From: Aquimarina sp. Aq78 | Lineage (GTDB): Bacteria; Bacteroidota; Bacteroidia; Flavobacteriales; Flavobacteriaceae | DNA length: 64,000 bases | Reading direction: 5' to 3' | NCBI RefSeq assembly: GCF_900299525.1 | Contig: NZ_OMKA01000003.1 | Coordinates: forward strand, 612,053-676,052 | Shown: positions 9,197 through 17,984 of the stretch, in pieces | Layout of the letters: the number at the start of each line of letters is the position of its first letter | Numbering within the stretch: position 1 is the first letter of the stretch | The notes under the pieces: model-generated | Told to the model about the DNA's origin: nothing | The model's database searches: none | What the model saw: the letters and a program-made list of their open reading frames with translations, nothing else | Translations under genes and position numbers: made by a program

Positions 9197-9396
9197 CTGT
9201 TTATATATAATATTCTTTAGACGATCAGACTTATGTTGATATAGATATATGAAATAACTATCTAGCTTGTAAAAAGTCATAATCATTATATCTTATTCAC
9301 GCATTCCCACTTTTTAATTATCTATAAAGAAATTAATAACAGCATCTTAGAGCATGTACAATTGTACTGCTCTTTAATCAAAAATTTATTAATTTT

Positions 9397-11352
9397 TTAA
9401 ATTGATAATTCTTTTTTAGCTTTTTTTAAGGTTTTCTCATTAACCTTTACCGGGTATTTTACTCTTAAATGATCTAGCCATTTATTTTCTATACTTTCCT
9501 GAAAATCATTAATCACTTCGCCCTTAGTTTCTTCAAAAGTTTTAATTCTTGAAGGTAAGATTTCTCTAACCATAATCAAAGTCTTAAAATTCTCTTCTTC
9601 CAGGAACACAATCTCCCCTTTTTCTGCAGAAAAATTCTTGGGTAATATTGCGTCTCCTTTAGCTAATTCTTCTTCTGAAAAAAGGACTAAAGCTATATCT
9701 CCTTTATTGACTTCAGTTTTTATTTCTTTAATCGACTTTTTCTTCTTCAGTAATTTCTCAACCTTACTAATCGCTTCTTGTTTTGATGAAGAAGCTTTAA
9801 GAACTTTATACGCCTCATTTTGTGTATACTTACTTTTTTGAGTTTCATAATATTTTTTAAGTCCAATAGAGTCTGTTTTAGACACATTCCATATTTTAGA
9901 TTCCATAAGATCAAAAAGTAAAAGCCCATCACGATACTCCCCTATTACATTTGCAAAATCTTTATTATCCTCTTCAAGGTGCTCTTCATAATATCGAAGT
10001 AAGGTTGTTGATTCGAATCGGGTATACATTTCTTCAACAAAAGCAGAAACATCTGCATATCCTTCTATTCTTGTTTGATTACTCTTCAAAAACCCAGCAA
10101 AGTCCTTGTATATATATTTCTCTTTTTTAAGATTAAAGAGTTCCTTTTCCAGATTTTTATCTTCGGGTATGCTCCATTCCTCTTTAGAAAATGTAGCTGG
10201 AAGCATTTCTTTAAAATATGCAACTGCTTTTTCATTCTTGGTAATAGCATATTTTTTCTTTAATGAATTAATAAACGAAGTAGTCACTAATTTTGATCTG
10301 CTATCCCTTTTTACTTTTTTGGTAAGTTCGTTTTTTTGTTCTTCAAAACTCTTGAGAGGATGTTTATCTATAAGTTGTATGATATGCCAGCCATACTTAG
10401 TTTGTATTGGTGCAGAGATTTCGCCTTTTTTTTCTAAATCAAAAGCGGTTTTTTCGAATTTCTCAGAATTTAATGCTCCTTGTCCAAAACGTCTAATCTT
10501 CCCACCCTCTATTGCTGTACTTGGATCATCACTATATTGTTTTGCTAATGAAGCAAAAGAAACTCCTTGCTGAAGTTGCTGATTGATTTCTTTTATCCTT
10601 TTTTCTGCTGCTTCTGATGTTCTATTATTATTAATAGCTACCATAATATGAGCTACAGTAACTTCTCCTAATTTTTTCTCTCTACCATTAACTTTTACAA
10701 CATGGTAACCAAATTGTGTTCTGAACGGTTCTGAAATCTCCCCTACTTTGGTTACATATGCAGCTTTTTCGAATGGATACACCATTCTGAACGCAGAAAA
10801 CCAACCTAAATTTCCATTGTTTTTAGCAACAGAAGGGTCTTGACTATAGGATTTAGCAACAACATCAAAAGATTCTCCGTTTATAATCTTATTTCTTGCT
10901 TCAACAATTTTTTGATATGCGGCGATAGTATCCTTTGCTGATGCATTAGGTTTTACCATAATCAAAATATGACTTGCATTTACTTGCTCAAGAGAGCGAT
11001 CATAAGCTTCCCTTATTAATGCATCAGAAGTTCTGGTATCTGTAAGATATCCTTTTGCCAGTTGTTTTCTATACCCCTCTAATTCTTCTAAATACGTTTG
11101 TTTTTTGTCTAACCCAAGGTGTTTTGCTTCTCTTAACTTTAACTTATAATTAATAAACAAATCAAGATACTCGTCTATATTCTTTTGCGAATTGTCTTTA
11201 ACTAAATCTATGTTTTTAAGATACACTCTCTTAAACTCTGATATATACACAGGAGATTCGTCAATAGTAAATAGCACATCTTTTGATTGTTGTGCATTTG
11301 CAAGTGTAAACAGAATACTTCCTAAAAAAAATAATAGCCCCTTTTTATACAT
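9397..11352 (-). CDS. large periplasmic peptidylprolyl isomerase with two parvulin domains
   Basis: A 651-residue secreted foldase. The start at 11352 gives the signal peptide MYKKGLLFFLGSILFTLANA; an ATG 11 codons upstream would bury it. A SurA-N-like helical segment (about 20-115) is followed by two PpiC domains, recognised by ASHILIMVKP with GNLGWF and FGYHVVKVNG, then VAHIMVAINN with GGKIRRFG and YGWHIIQLID. The C-terminal 280 residues are helical and lack a named domain. It is the first of three foldase genes in a row, separated from the next by 200 bp, so a separate promoter for the downstream pair is possible. Likely substrate: beta-barrel proteins crossing the periplasm. Confidence 0.9.
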   Translation of the reverse strand: MYKKGLLFFLGSILFTLANAQQSKDVLFTIDESPVYISEFKRVYLKNIDLVKDNSQKNIDEYLDLFINYKLKLREAKHLGLDKKQTYLEELEGYRKQLAKGYLTDTRTSDALIREAYDRSLEQVNASHILIMVKPNASAKDTIAAYQKIVEARNKIINGESFDVVAKSYSQDPSVAKNNGNLGWFSAFRMVYPFEKAAYVTKVGEISEPFRTQFGYHVVKVNGREKKLGEVTVAHIMVAINNNRTSEAAEKRIKEINQQLQQGVSFASLAKQYSDDPSTAIEGGKIRRFGQGALNSEKFEKTAFDLEKKGEISAPIQTKYGWHIIQLIDKHPLKSFEEQKNELTKKVKRDSRSKLVTTSFINSLKKKYAITKNEKAVAYFKEMLPATFSKEEWSIPEDKNLEKELFNLKKEKYIYKDFAGFLKSNQTRIEGYADVSAFVEEMYTRFESTTLLRYYEEHLEEDNKDFANVIGEYRDGLLLFDLMESKIWNVSKTDSIGLKKYYETQKSKYTQNEAYKVLKASSSKQEAISKVEKLLKKKKSIKEIKTEVNKGDIALVLFSEEELAKGDAILPKNFSAEKGEIVFLEEENFKTLIMVREILPSRIKTFEETKGEVINDFQESIENKWLDHLRVKYPVKVNEKTLKKAKKELSI

Positions 11353-11521
11353 AATTTCTACATGATGAAGTTCTAAATCGAACAAAAATAATAATATTAA
11401 GATGTTTTACAAGTTCCTTGTTCTAACGATGTAAACACCTCCTATAGTATTAACTTTTAATTTTTTTATGATCTATGTATATTGTAGCCACTTTACAAAA
11501 CTCACTAACAACAATCTCATC

Positions 11522-11974
11522 ATGGAATATACACTCGACATCGAAATAAAATTACCTAGAAATCAGGTGATTGAAAAATTTAATAATGAAGAAAACATAA
11601 AACACTGGCAAAAGGGCTTTGTAAGTATGGAGCACTTAAGTGGCATAAAAGGAAAAACCGGAGCAATTTCAAAACTTACTTATAAAATGGGTAAGCGAGA
11701 AATTGAAATGATAGAAACAATCACTTTATTTGATCTTCCTGAGTCATTTCATCTTACTTTTGATGCGAAAAACGTATATAACATTCAGGAAAATTATTTC
11801 GAAGAACTCTCAAACGGAAATACGAAATGGGTCTCTAAAAACGAATTTAAATTTAATGGTTTTATGAAACTCATGGGATTTCTTATGCCAGGTGCTTTCA
11901 AAAAACAATCCTGTGCATACATGGAAGATTTTAAAGCTTTTGCAGAAGAAGGAAAAAGCGTATTAGACAATTAA
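11522..11974 (+). CDS. SRPBCC (START-like) family protein
   Basis: A 150-residue protein, MEYTLDIEIKLPRNQVIEKF at the N-terminus, with the order expected of SRPBCC/polyketide-cyclase folds: strand, helix (NEENIKHWQKGF), then a long antiparallel sheet and a C-terminal helix (KKQSCAYMEDFKAFAEEGK). No signal peptide, so cytosolic. The domain binds hydrophobic ligands in general; nothing here identifies a ligand. The ATG at 11522 is preferred over a longer frame from 11468 because conservation-like sequence begins there. The following gene is in the same frame, 15 bp after this stop. Confidence 0.82.
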   Translation: MEYTLDIEIKLPRNQVIEKFNNEENIKHWQKGFVSMEHLSGIKGKTGAISKLTYKMGKREIEMIETITLFDLPESFHLTFDAKNVYNIQENYFEELSNGNTKWVSKNEFKFNGFMKLMGFLMPGAFKKQSCAYMEDFKAFAEEGKSVLDN

Positions 11975-11989
11975 TTCACAAAAACATTT

Positions 11990-12256
11990 TTGACGACTAT
12001 AAAATTGACGACTATTTTGGAACGAAAAATAAAATTAATTTGGGATTTTAGAGGTCCTGCTGCAAGTAAAACTGCCCAACATCACGAAATCCATCTTAAG
12101 GAATATATTACTTCAGAAAAATTAACTCTTGATATTACGGGATATCAGGATTTCAATGACCTACATAGTTTGGCCTATATGGTTGTTACCGATTCTGAAA
12201 TGAAAAAGGTACGTGATGCTTTAAAACCTCATCGTGGACAACTCTATGAAGGGTAG
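11990..12256 (+). CDS. small conserved protein with TTG start
   Basis: An 88-residue cytosolic protein I cannot name. It contains IKLIWDFRGPAASKTAQHH and ends HRGQLYEG, and its frame has no ATG before this block, so a TTG start is required: TTG at 11990 or the one at 12005. The two lie in an 11-bp direct repeat, TTGACGACTAT (11990-12000 and 12005-12015), so the N-terminus has been locally duplicated. It is 15 bp downstream of the SRPBCC gene in the same frame and probably cotranscribed. The His-rich stretch AQHHEIHLKEY could bind a metal, but that is speculation. Confidence 0.68.
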   Translation: MTTIKLTTILERKIKLIWDFRGPAASKTAQHHEIHLKEYITSEKLTLDITGYQDFNDLHSLAYMVVTDSEMKKVRDALKPHRGQLYEG

Positions 12257-12303
12257 ATTTTTAAAAAAAATAATTCGTGGCACGTATATTGTCTAAGACC
12301 TTA

Positions 12304-12311
12304 TATATTTG
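12304..12311 (+). promoter_or_regulatory. candidate -7 box of the Skp gene
   Basis: TATATTTG matches the Bacteroidota -7 consensus TAnnTTTG and lies 35 bp before the ATG, followed by an A-rich leader typical of well-translated genes in this phylum. No TTTG was found at the expected -33 distance. Confidence 0.45.
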
Positions 12312-12346
12312 CAAAAAAATAGAAAATAAAAAAACAAAAAAGTAAA

Positions 12347-12868
12347 ATGAAAAAAATAATATTATCAATCTTAATATTGGTCGTTAGTTTTCAATTAAAT
12401 GCACAATCCAAAACCGGAACTATAGATTCTGAATATATTCTTTCTCAAATGCCAGAACTTACCAAGGTTCAGGAAGATTTAAAAGCTTATAATGGCAAAA
12501 TGGAAGGTGATTTAAAAGTAAAGGTAGAAGCATACCAAGCTAAAGTGAAGGAATATCAAGACAAGGTAGCTTCTTTTACCGAGGCTATTAAAAAAACAAA
12601 GCAGGAAGAAATCATTGCTTTAGAAAATGATATTGCAAAATTTCGTCAGAATGGTAGTAAATTAATCCAAATAGAACAAAATAGATTACTACAACCTCTA
12701 TATCAAAAAATTGGACAAGCACTAGAAGAAGTTGCTAAAGCTGAAGGATATGCTCAAGTATTTACTATTACCACAAGTGGTTTGGCATATGTTGATCCTA
12801 AATTCGATGTAACCAAAACAGTAATGACAAAATTAGGAATCACTATAAAAGAAGCTCCTAAAAAATAA
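12347..12868 (+). CDS. skp: OmpH/Skp-family periplasmic chaperone
   Basis: A 173-residue secreted chaperone for outer-membrane proteins. Signal peptide MKKIILSILILVVSFQLNA, then the short beta strand GTIDSEYILSQMP, a long charged coiled coil (about 38-120, rich in Lys, Glu and Gln) forming the tentacle, and a return strand AEGYAQVFTITTSGLAYVDP. Length and order match OmpH/Skp. It stands alone between terminators but within 1 kb of the three SurA-like foldase genes, so two routes of barrel chaperoning sit next to each other. A perfect palindromic terminator follows 22 bp after the stop. Confidence 0.92.
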   Translation: MKKIILSILILVVSFQLNAQSKTGTIDSEYILSQMPELTKVQEDLKAYNGKMEGDLKVKVEAYQAKVKEYQDKVASFTEAIKKTKQEEIIALENDIAKFRQNGSKLIQIEQNRLLQPLYQKIGQALEEVAKAEGYAQVFTITTSGLAYVDPKFDVTKTVMTKLGITIKEAPKK

Positions 12869-12890
12869 AATACAGCATTATATTATTATA

Positions 12891-12920
12891 AAAAAAACGT
12901 ATCAATTGATACGTTTTTTT
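12891..12920. terminator. bidirectional intrinsic terminator
   Basis: A7-CGTATCAA followed at once by its exact reverse complement, a 15+15 bp palindrome. It serves the Skp gene and the convergent TPR lipoprotein gene, whose stop codon begins in the last base of the T tract. Confidence 0.88.
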
Positions 12921-13759
12921 TATAACTCGTTACTAGCAATTTCTTTTAATTTATCCTCTACCTGCATCAAGTATATCTCATTATACACTTCCTTATAAGG
13001 ATCAGAAGCTTTGTATCCTTGTTTGATTAGTTTTTTTGATTGTTCTATTGCCAATATTGCCTCTTCTTTATTGTCCATTTCTAATAAAGCAAGTCCTTTA
13101 TAGTAATATCCCATAGAAGATTTGTCATATAACTTAATCGCCATATCAAAATCGGCAATAGCTTCTTTGTACATTTTTTGATGCGTATAACTAATCCCTC
13201 TATATACATAAGCAGATACTTTTACATAATCTCCTTCTTCATCTATTGCATTCGTAAATTCTAGTATTGCCTCTTCATGTCTTTCTAACGCTTGTAACAC
13301 TTCTCCTTTTAATGAATTAACATTCTCTCCCCAGGCATAATCTGTCTTATCAGGAGTATAATCATCATATTGATTAAGGTATTGTAAGGCTCGATCATAA
13401 TCTTTATACAAATCTGTCATTAACCAAGATGTATAGTATAATGTTTCTTTTGGATCAAGTTCCATTGCTTTTTCAAGTAAAGGAATAGCGATATGATAAT
13501 CTCCTATCTTACTGTTTGCAATTGATTTTTCGATATAATAATCTGCGATATCAGGATTTAGAGCAATTAACGTATCTAAATATGCCTGTTCATTTATCGC
13601 TCCTTGAAAAGACCGTTTCTTTTCATACTCCAAACGTTTGGTTTCTTCAGACTTTTGTTCTTCTGTCCATTCTGAATAGTCCACAACTTTCCCCTCTCGA
13701 CAAGAATACATCAAACTGATAAGACAAACATTAAGGATATATACGAATAATCTTTCCAT
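12920..13759 (-). CDS. tetratricopeptide-repeat lipoprotein
   Basis: A 279-residue lipoprotein; signal MERLFVYILNVCLISLMYSC puts the lipid on Cys20. From about residue 55 there are five or so TPR-like helical pairs, with clear copies at GDYHIAIPLLEKAMELDPKE, HEEAILEFTNAIDEEGD, MYKEAIADFDMAIKLYD and NKEEAILAIEQS. TPR lipoproteins act as scaffolds at the inner or outer membrane; no partner is visible. Its start overlaps the end of the upstream lipoprotein gene by 29 bp, which argues that the two are one transcription unit and perhaps one complex. Confidence 0.85.
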   Translation of the reverse strand: MERLFVYILNVCLISLMYSCREGKVVDYSEWTEEQKSEETKRLEYEKKRSFQGAINEQAYLDTLIALNPDIADYYIEKSIANSKIGDYHIAIPLLEKAMELDPKETLYYTSWLMTDLYKDYDRALQYLNQYDDYTPDKTDYAWGENVNSLKGEVLQALERHEEAILEFTNAIDEEGDYVKVSAYVYRGISYTHQKMYKEAIADFDMAIKLYDKSSMGYYYKGLALLEMDNKEEAILAIEQSKKLIKQGYKASDPYKEVYNEIYLMQVEDKLKEIASNEL

Positions 13760-14834
13760 TTTTAATTCTAAAACTTAAGTAAATATAGGTATCTATGGCT
13801 TTATTACTTTTTGGTTTTCTACCTGGTATCCAATCCTGTAAGCCTTTTGTAATTTCAAGAATCTGATTAGCTACTTCTTCCGAAAACTCCTTATGTTGAT
13901 AATCAGTATCAAATGCTTGTGTTTCATACATTCCAGCCTTTCCTTCGCAATTAACTACAAATCGAACCTGAAATATCCCCGATTCTGTATTACCATCGGG
14001 CTTCTTATAGTACTCTTTAAAAATCTTTCTTATATGATAAAGCCCTCCCTTATATGCTGTGCCCTGATAATAATATCTATCTCCAGGGAAATTCTTGTTA
14101 ATGTATTGATTACAAAGCTGAAATGAAACTGGTTTTATCTCGGCATCTGATCTTCGAACAGGTATGTATTGTATTTTTTTAAACTCTCCATCCCTAAAAC
14201 CAAAGGTATAGATACTATTTTCGTCATATGAAAGTACTTGTTCCCAAAATTGATAATTCTGATCACATGCTAATTGATTTCCTTTCTTGATAAGAAATAA
14301 TGCATTCTGAAAAGTAATGAATTCATAACAATAGGTATAATACTCATCACTATTGGTATTTATAAATTGTAGTTGTTTTTCTTCTTTACTAAATCTGAAA
14401 ATCCCAGTTTCTTCATTTATTTTCCAATCTTTGGATGACAAAAAGTCTTCAAACTCCTGAACATTAATTGTCTTTGTAGTAATCAAACGATGTGCCTCGA
14501 TTTTATCAAGAAAATTTAACTGATCATTTTTTATATAAAATTTACGAATAGGATAAGAAGTCGTATCTAGTGTAATAGAGTCCTTAGAAAATTGTATCCT
14601 GTTTTTAAAGAATGTAGTACCGCTCAATTTTTTGAAGTGAAGCGTATCCTTTTTAAATTCAAGCACATAATTACTAGGCAAATAAAAATCCCTATCATAT
14701 ATAAATGCTCCACCTATCCAAGTCCCTTGAATCGAGTTTTCGTCAATAGGTAATGTTTCTTTTTGTTTACAGGAGTTTAGACCAATAATAAATATTCCCA
14801 AAAGGAGATATATTATTTTGTCTTGGTATTTCAT
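13731..14834 (-). CDS. lipoprotein with TonB-C-like C-terminal domain
   Basis: A 367-residue lipoprotein (MKYQDKIIYLLLGIFIIGLNSC, lipid on Cys22). Residues 35-120 look lipocalin-like (GTWIGGAF, alternating strands), the middle is unassigned, and the last 100 residues resemble the energy-transducer C-terminal fold seen in many Bacteroidota periplasmic proteins: GIFQVRFVVNCEGKAG, then ELTKGLQ-type helix and TYIYLSFRIKNGKI. It is 9 bp downstream of guaB and overlaps the TPR lipoprotein gene. The TonB-C match is by pattern, not by search, and function is unknown. Confidence 0.75.
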   Translation of the reverse strand: MKYQDKIIYLLLGIFIIGLNSCKQKETLPIDENSIQGTWIGGAFIYDRDFYLPSNYVLEFKKDTLHFKKLSGTTFFKNRIQFSKDSITLDTTSYPIRKFYIKNDQLNFLDKIEAHRLITTKTINVQEFEDFLSSKDWKINEETGIFRFSKEEKQLQFINTNSDEYYTYCYEFITFQNALFLIKKGNQLACDQNYQFWEQVLSYDENSIYTFGFRDGEFKKIQYIPVRRSDAEIKPVSFQLCNQYINKNFPGDRYYYQGTAYKGGLYHIRKIFKEYYKKPDGNTESGIFQVRFVVNCEGKAGMYETQAFDTDYQHKEFSEEVANQILEITKGLQDWIPGRKPKSNKAIDTYIYLSFRIKNGKIIRIYP

Positions 14835-14843
14835 ATTTAGCTA

Positions 14844-16319
14844 CTATCTTCTGCTATAATTAGGTGCTTCTTTGGTAATAGTTACATCATGTGGGTGACT
14901 TTCATTAATACCACTAGCAGTAATCTTCACGAAACGACCATTTTCCTGTAGTGTCGGAATATCTTTTGCTCCACAATATCCCATACCGGCACGTAATCCT
15001 CCTATAAATTGATGTATACTCTCTACAAGATCTCCTTTATAGGCTACTCTACCTACTATACCTTCTGGAACCAGTTTTTTAATATCGTCTTCAACATCCT
15101 GAAAATATCGATCTTTAGAACCTTTCTTCATAGCTTCTACAGACCCCATACCTCTATAGGTTTTAAATTTTCTTCCTTCGTAGATCACTGTTTCTCCTGG
15201 AGATTCTTTCGTTCCTGCAAGAAGTGACCCTAACATAACTGTATCTGCTCCTGCCGCTATAGCTTTTGGAATATCTCCGGTATATCTAATCCCTCCATCT
15301 GCAATCACAGGAACTCCAGATCCTTTTATTGCATTAGCTACTTCTAATACTGCAGAAAACTGAGGAAATCCTACACCTGCCACTACCCTTGTAGTGCATA
15401 TAGATCCAGGACCAATTCCTACCTTAACTGCATCAGCACCTGCTTCTACCAAATATTTTGCAGCTTCGCCAGTCGCGATATTCCCTACAACTACTTCTAA
15501 TTCTGGGAATTTTGCTTTTACTTCTTTTAATACCGCAACTACACCTTTGGTATGCCCATGTGCTGTATCAATAACCACAGCATCTACTCCAGATTTCACT
15601 AAGGCTTCTGCTCTCTCTACAGCATCACCGGTAACTCCAATAGCAGCTGCTACACGCAAACGCCCTAACTTATCTTTATTTGCATTTGGTTTTAAGGTCA
15701 GTTTAGTAATATCTCTAAAAGTAATTAAGCCAACCAAAGTGTTTTCCTTATCTACTACTGGTAGTTTTTCGATCTTATTATCTTGTAAAATTACTTCGGC
15801 TTGTTGTAATGATGTTCCTTCTCCTACTGTAACCAGGTTTTTACTAGTCATTACTTCAGATATAGGTCGTTGATCATTTTTCTCAAAACGAAGATCTCTA
15901 TTGGTAACAATACCAATCAATTTATAATGATCATCTACAATCGGAATCCCACCAATGCTATGCTCTCGCATATTGTTTTTGGCATCAATTACTTTGGCGT
16001 CCAGAGGTAATGTTACCGGATCGATAATCATACCGCTTTCTGCACGTTTTACTTTGCGTACTTTAATTGCCTGTTCTTCGATAGTCATGTTTTTATGTAA
16101 CACTCCTATCCCACCTTCTTGAGCCATAGCAATAGCCATACGACTTTCTGTAACAGTATCCATTGCTGCAGAAACGATAGGAACATTAAGTATAATATTT
16201 TTTGTAAACTTAGTTCTGATACTTACCTCTCTAGGTAGAATTTCAGAAAAAGCTGGGACTAGAAGAACATCGTCATAGGTTAAACCTTCTCCAACGATTT
16301 TGGATTCATGTGCTGTCAT
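14844..16319 (-). CDS. guaB: inosine-5'-monophosphate dehydrogenase
   Basis: A 491-residue cytosolic enzyme oxidising IMP to XMP with NAD, the committed step of GMP synthesis. Order: N-terminal barrel segment ([16 protein letters not shown]), paired CBS domains (about 95-205), then the rest of the TIM barrel with [15 protein letters not shown], catalytic Cys308, and the flap [14 protein letters not shown]. Length is that of standard bacterial IMPDH. The two downstream lipoprotein genes follow within 9 bp, an odd pairing for a purine enzyme. A promoter with a 21-bp palindrome abuts the ATG (see separate entry), suggesting regulation at transcription start or in the leader. Confidence 0.97.
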   Translation of the reverse strand: MTAHESKIVGEGLTYDDVLLVPAFSEILPREVSIRTKFTKNIILNVPIVSAAMDTVTESRMAIAMAQEGGIGVLHKNMTIEEQAIKVRKVKRAESGMIIDPVTLPLDAKVIDAKNNMREHSIGGIPIVDDHYKLIGIVTNRDLRFEKNDQRPISEVMTSKNLVTVGEGTSLQQAEVILQDNKIEKLPVVDKENTLVGLITFRDITKLTLKPNANKDKLGRLRVAAAIGVTGDAVERAEALVKSGVDAVVIDTAHGHTKGVVAVLKEVKAKFPELEVVVGNIATGEAAKYLVEAGADAVKVGIGPGSICTTRVVAGVGFPQFSAVLEVANAIKGSGVPVIADGGIRYTGDIPKAIAAGADTVMLGSLLAGTKESPGETVIYEGRKFKTYRGMGSVEAMKKGSKDRYFQDVEDDIKKLVPEGIVGRVAYKGDLVESIHQFIGGLRAGMGYCGAKDIPTLQENGRFVKITASGINESHPHDVTITKEAPNYSRR

Positions 16320-16373
16320 CGCAATTAAAATTTAATTGCGTGCAAATGTACGTCTTTTTTAAGGAATATTAAA
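16320..16373 (-). promoter_or_regulatory. guaB promoter and abutting palindrome
   Basis: Minus strand: TTTA (plus 16370-16373), 19 bp, TACATTTG (plus 16343-16350), a Bacteroidota promoter with one mismatch at -33. Directly between it and the ATG lies a perfect palindrome at 16320-16340 with half-site CGCAATTAAA and one central base. Transcription should begin at or just inside the palindrome, so it may be a repressor site or the entire 5' leader folded as a hairpin touching the start codon. Confidence 0.65.
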
Positions 16374-16557
16374 CCTATACCTTTTTATTTTGATAATCAA
16401 GATCACTTATATTACCGGTTTACTTTAATAAGTAACGTACAGAGTAATCGACAAAATGTTAAAGTACTAGTATTTTTGCAGAAATTGTTAATTATTTATT
16501 AACAAAATTAATTTTATTAACATAATTTTAGTAATTATACCATATATTTAGTTTGTT

Positions 16558-16592
16558 AGATTGTTTTGATACCAAGTATATCAAAACAATCT
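16558..16592 (+). promoter_or_regulatory. 14-bp perfect hairpin in the leader of the PAP2 gene
   Basis: AGATTGTTTTGATA (16558-16571) pairs perfectly with TATCAAAACAATCT (16579-16592) across a 7-nt loop, ending 23 bp before the chosen ATG. No T tract follows on either strand, so it is not a standard terminator. TTAGTTTG just upstream (16549-16556) is one base off a -7 box, which would put the hairpin at the 5' end of the mRNA. Confidence 0.5.
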
Positions 16593-16615
16593 ACAGCCCC
16601 AAAAAGAATTATTGT

Positions 16616-17383
16616 ATGAGAACTATGCTAACCCTGGCATTGATATTTTTATATATCAATATTGCCAATGCTCAATTTACTGATGCCCCACTTACCAATT
16701 CAACATTTACGAATTCTAGTCAGATAGAATTTAAACCAGAGAAAACTTTATTTAGCAAAAGAATTATACCCGTAGCCTTAATTGCTACTGGTATTCTTTT
16801 ATCTACAACTAGCTTTGAGAAATCATTTCAGAAAGATCTTAGGAATATGGTCGGTGATGATTTTTATTTCGGCATGGATGATTACACCAGATATGCTCCC
16901 GTTGTAGAAATGTATGCTGCCGATATTTTAGGAGCAAAGTCAAAAAGTCATTGGTTTGATCAAACCAAAAACCTTATTCTTTCATCTCTCATAAGTAATG
17001 GTGCATCTTCATTGTTAAAGAGAGAAGTTCACAAATACAGACCGGGAGGTTCTACAAATGCTAATTCTTTTCCATCGGGGCATACTACTACAGCATTTAC
17101 TACAGCCACGGTATTATATGAAGAGTTTAAAAACACTAATCCTCTTTTAGCATATAGTGGTTACTTTTTTGCTATTACTACAGGAAGTTTAAGAATGCTT
17201 AATAATATGCATTACCTCTCTGATGTTTTGGTTGGAGCTGGTATAGGAATATTATCTGTAAAACTGGTATATCATTTTAATCATCTTATCTCCTGGAATC
17301 CTTTCAAAAAACTGGATGGAATTGCTTTTGCTCCACAATTCAGTGAAAAATCTGTAGGGTTTTATCTTTCGAGAACTTTCTAA
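16616..17383 (+). CDS. PAP2-family membrane-associated phosphatase
   Basis: A 255-residue secreted or membrane-attached acid phosphatase of the PAP2 superfamily (phosphatidate, undecaprenyl-diphosphate or similar substrates). The ATG at 16616 gives MRTMLTLALIFLYINIANA as signal; a longer frame from 16553 would run through the leader hairpin. The three catalytic motifs are present: KREVHKYRPGG, FPSGHTT (152-158) and LRMLNNMHYLSDVLVG, with the His of the last block followed by Asp at +4. A hydrophobic segment near residues 50-65 and one near 185-200 are possible membrane spans. It stands alone; nearby genes do not narrow the substrate. Confidence 0.88.
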   Translation: MRTMLTLALIFLYINIANAQFTDAPLTNSTFTNSSQIEFKPEKTLFSKRIIPVALIATGILLSTTSFEKSFQKDLRNMVGDDFYFGMDDYTRYAPVVEMYAADILGAKSKSHWFDQTKNLILSSLISNGASSLLKREVHKYRPGGSTNANSFPSGHTTTAFTTATVLYEEFKNTNPLLAYSGYFFAITTGSLRMLNNMHYLSDVLVGAGIGILSVKLVYHFNHLISWNPFKKLDGIAFAPQFSEKSVGFYLSRTF

Positions 17384-17535
17384 GATAAGAGAAGTTCATA
17401 TAAAAAATGTAAAGATTTTAAAAAAACAAATTCCACATTGTTTTAAATAAGTCAAAGTAGTATACAAAATGTATTATTTGCATGTGCTTTGATCTTAATT
17501 ATCATATCATACAATTATGGATGATCCGTCCCATA

Positions 17536-17551
17536 AGGGGTAATATCCCCT
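17536..17551. promoter_or_regulatory. palindromic element AGGGG-N6-CCCCT, copy 1
   Basis: AGGGG, TAATAT, CCCCT, conspicuous in an AT-rich spacer. It lies 97 bp before the ATG at 17649 and about 46 bp before TACTTTTG (17598-17605), a perfect -7 box, which is a position expected of an activator site. Related copies are at 28156-28171 and 52769-52783. Confidence 0.5.
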
Positions 17552-17648
17552 ACTCAGAATCCGTGTTTTCCCTCTATTTTGATAACACCTAATACACTAC
17601 TTTTGAATAAACAAAACAGTCTAACTCATATTTCAAAATCTATAAATA

Positions 17649-17984
17649 ATGATTGTTTCACACAAAGTAGAAAGTTATAGTCTTCAAATTGTTAGTAATT
17701 ATGCTGGCGGTGGCGGTTACCAAATGGGGTTTGTATACCTTCATGGTCAGAGTCAAGAATATATAGGACATTTAGCTATTATTAAAAACGAAAAGACATT
17801 GCCAGAAAATAAACAACATAGCAATGGTAGTATAGTACTCTATTTTCATGAAACAAAATTACAATCTATTCTTGAAACCCTTAGAAGTGAAAGTCCTGTA
17901 TCAATTAAATTTAATACTAGTTCTAAATGGGGATCAATCGAAACAGGCAAAGAAACAGTAGGAAATGGGGAGCTTGCTGCTTAG
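17649..17984 (+). CDS. uncharacterised small protein (111 aa)
   Basis: I do not recognise a family. The 111 residues have no signal peptide or membrane span; the sequence is Gly-rich near the start (YAGGGGYQMGFVYLHG), has a probable strand-rich core and a helix at FHETKLQSILETLRSES, and ends GNGELAA. It is a separate unit: 265 bp from the PAP2 gene and 445 bp from the T9SS gene, with a good -7 box at 17598-17605 and the AGGGG-N6-CCCCT palindrome upstream. The dedicated promoter region argues that it is a real, regulated gene. Confidence 0.7.
   Translation: MIVSHKVESYSLQIVSNYAGGGGYQMGFVYLHGQSQEYIGHLAIIKNEKTLPENKQHSNGSIVLYFHETKLQSILETLRSESPVSIKFNTSSKWGSIETGKETVGNGELAA

Noticed and set aside
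10106..10573. 155-codon plus-strand frame opposite the large foldase
   Set aside because: Antisense shadow; Ser/Phe-rich translation and no start context.
15394..15873. 159-codon plus-strand frame opposite guaB
   Set aside because: Ala/Thr-rich shadow caused by the codon pattern of IMPDH.
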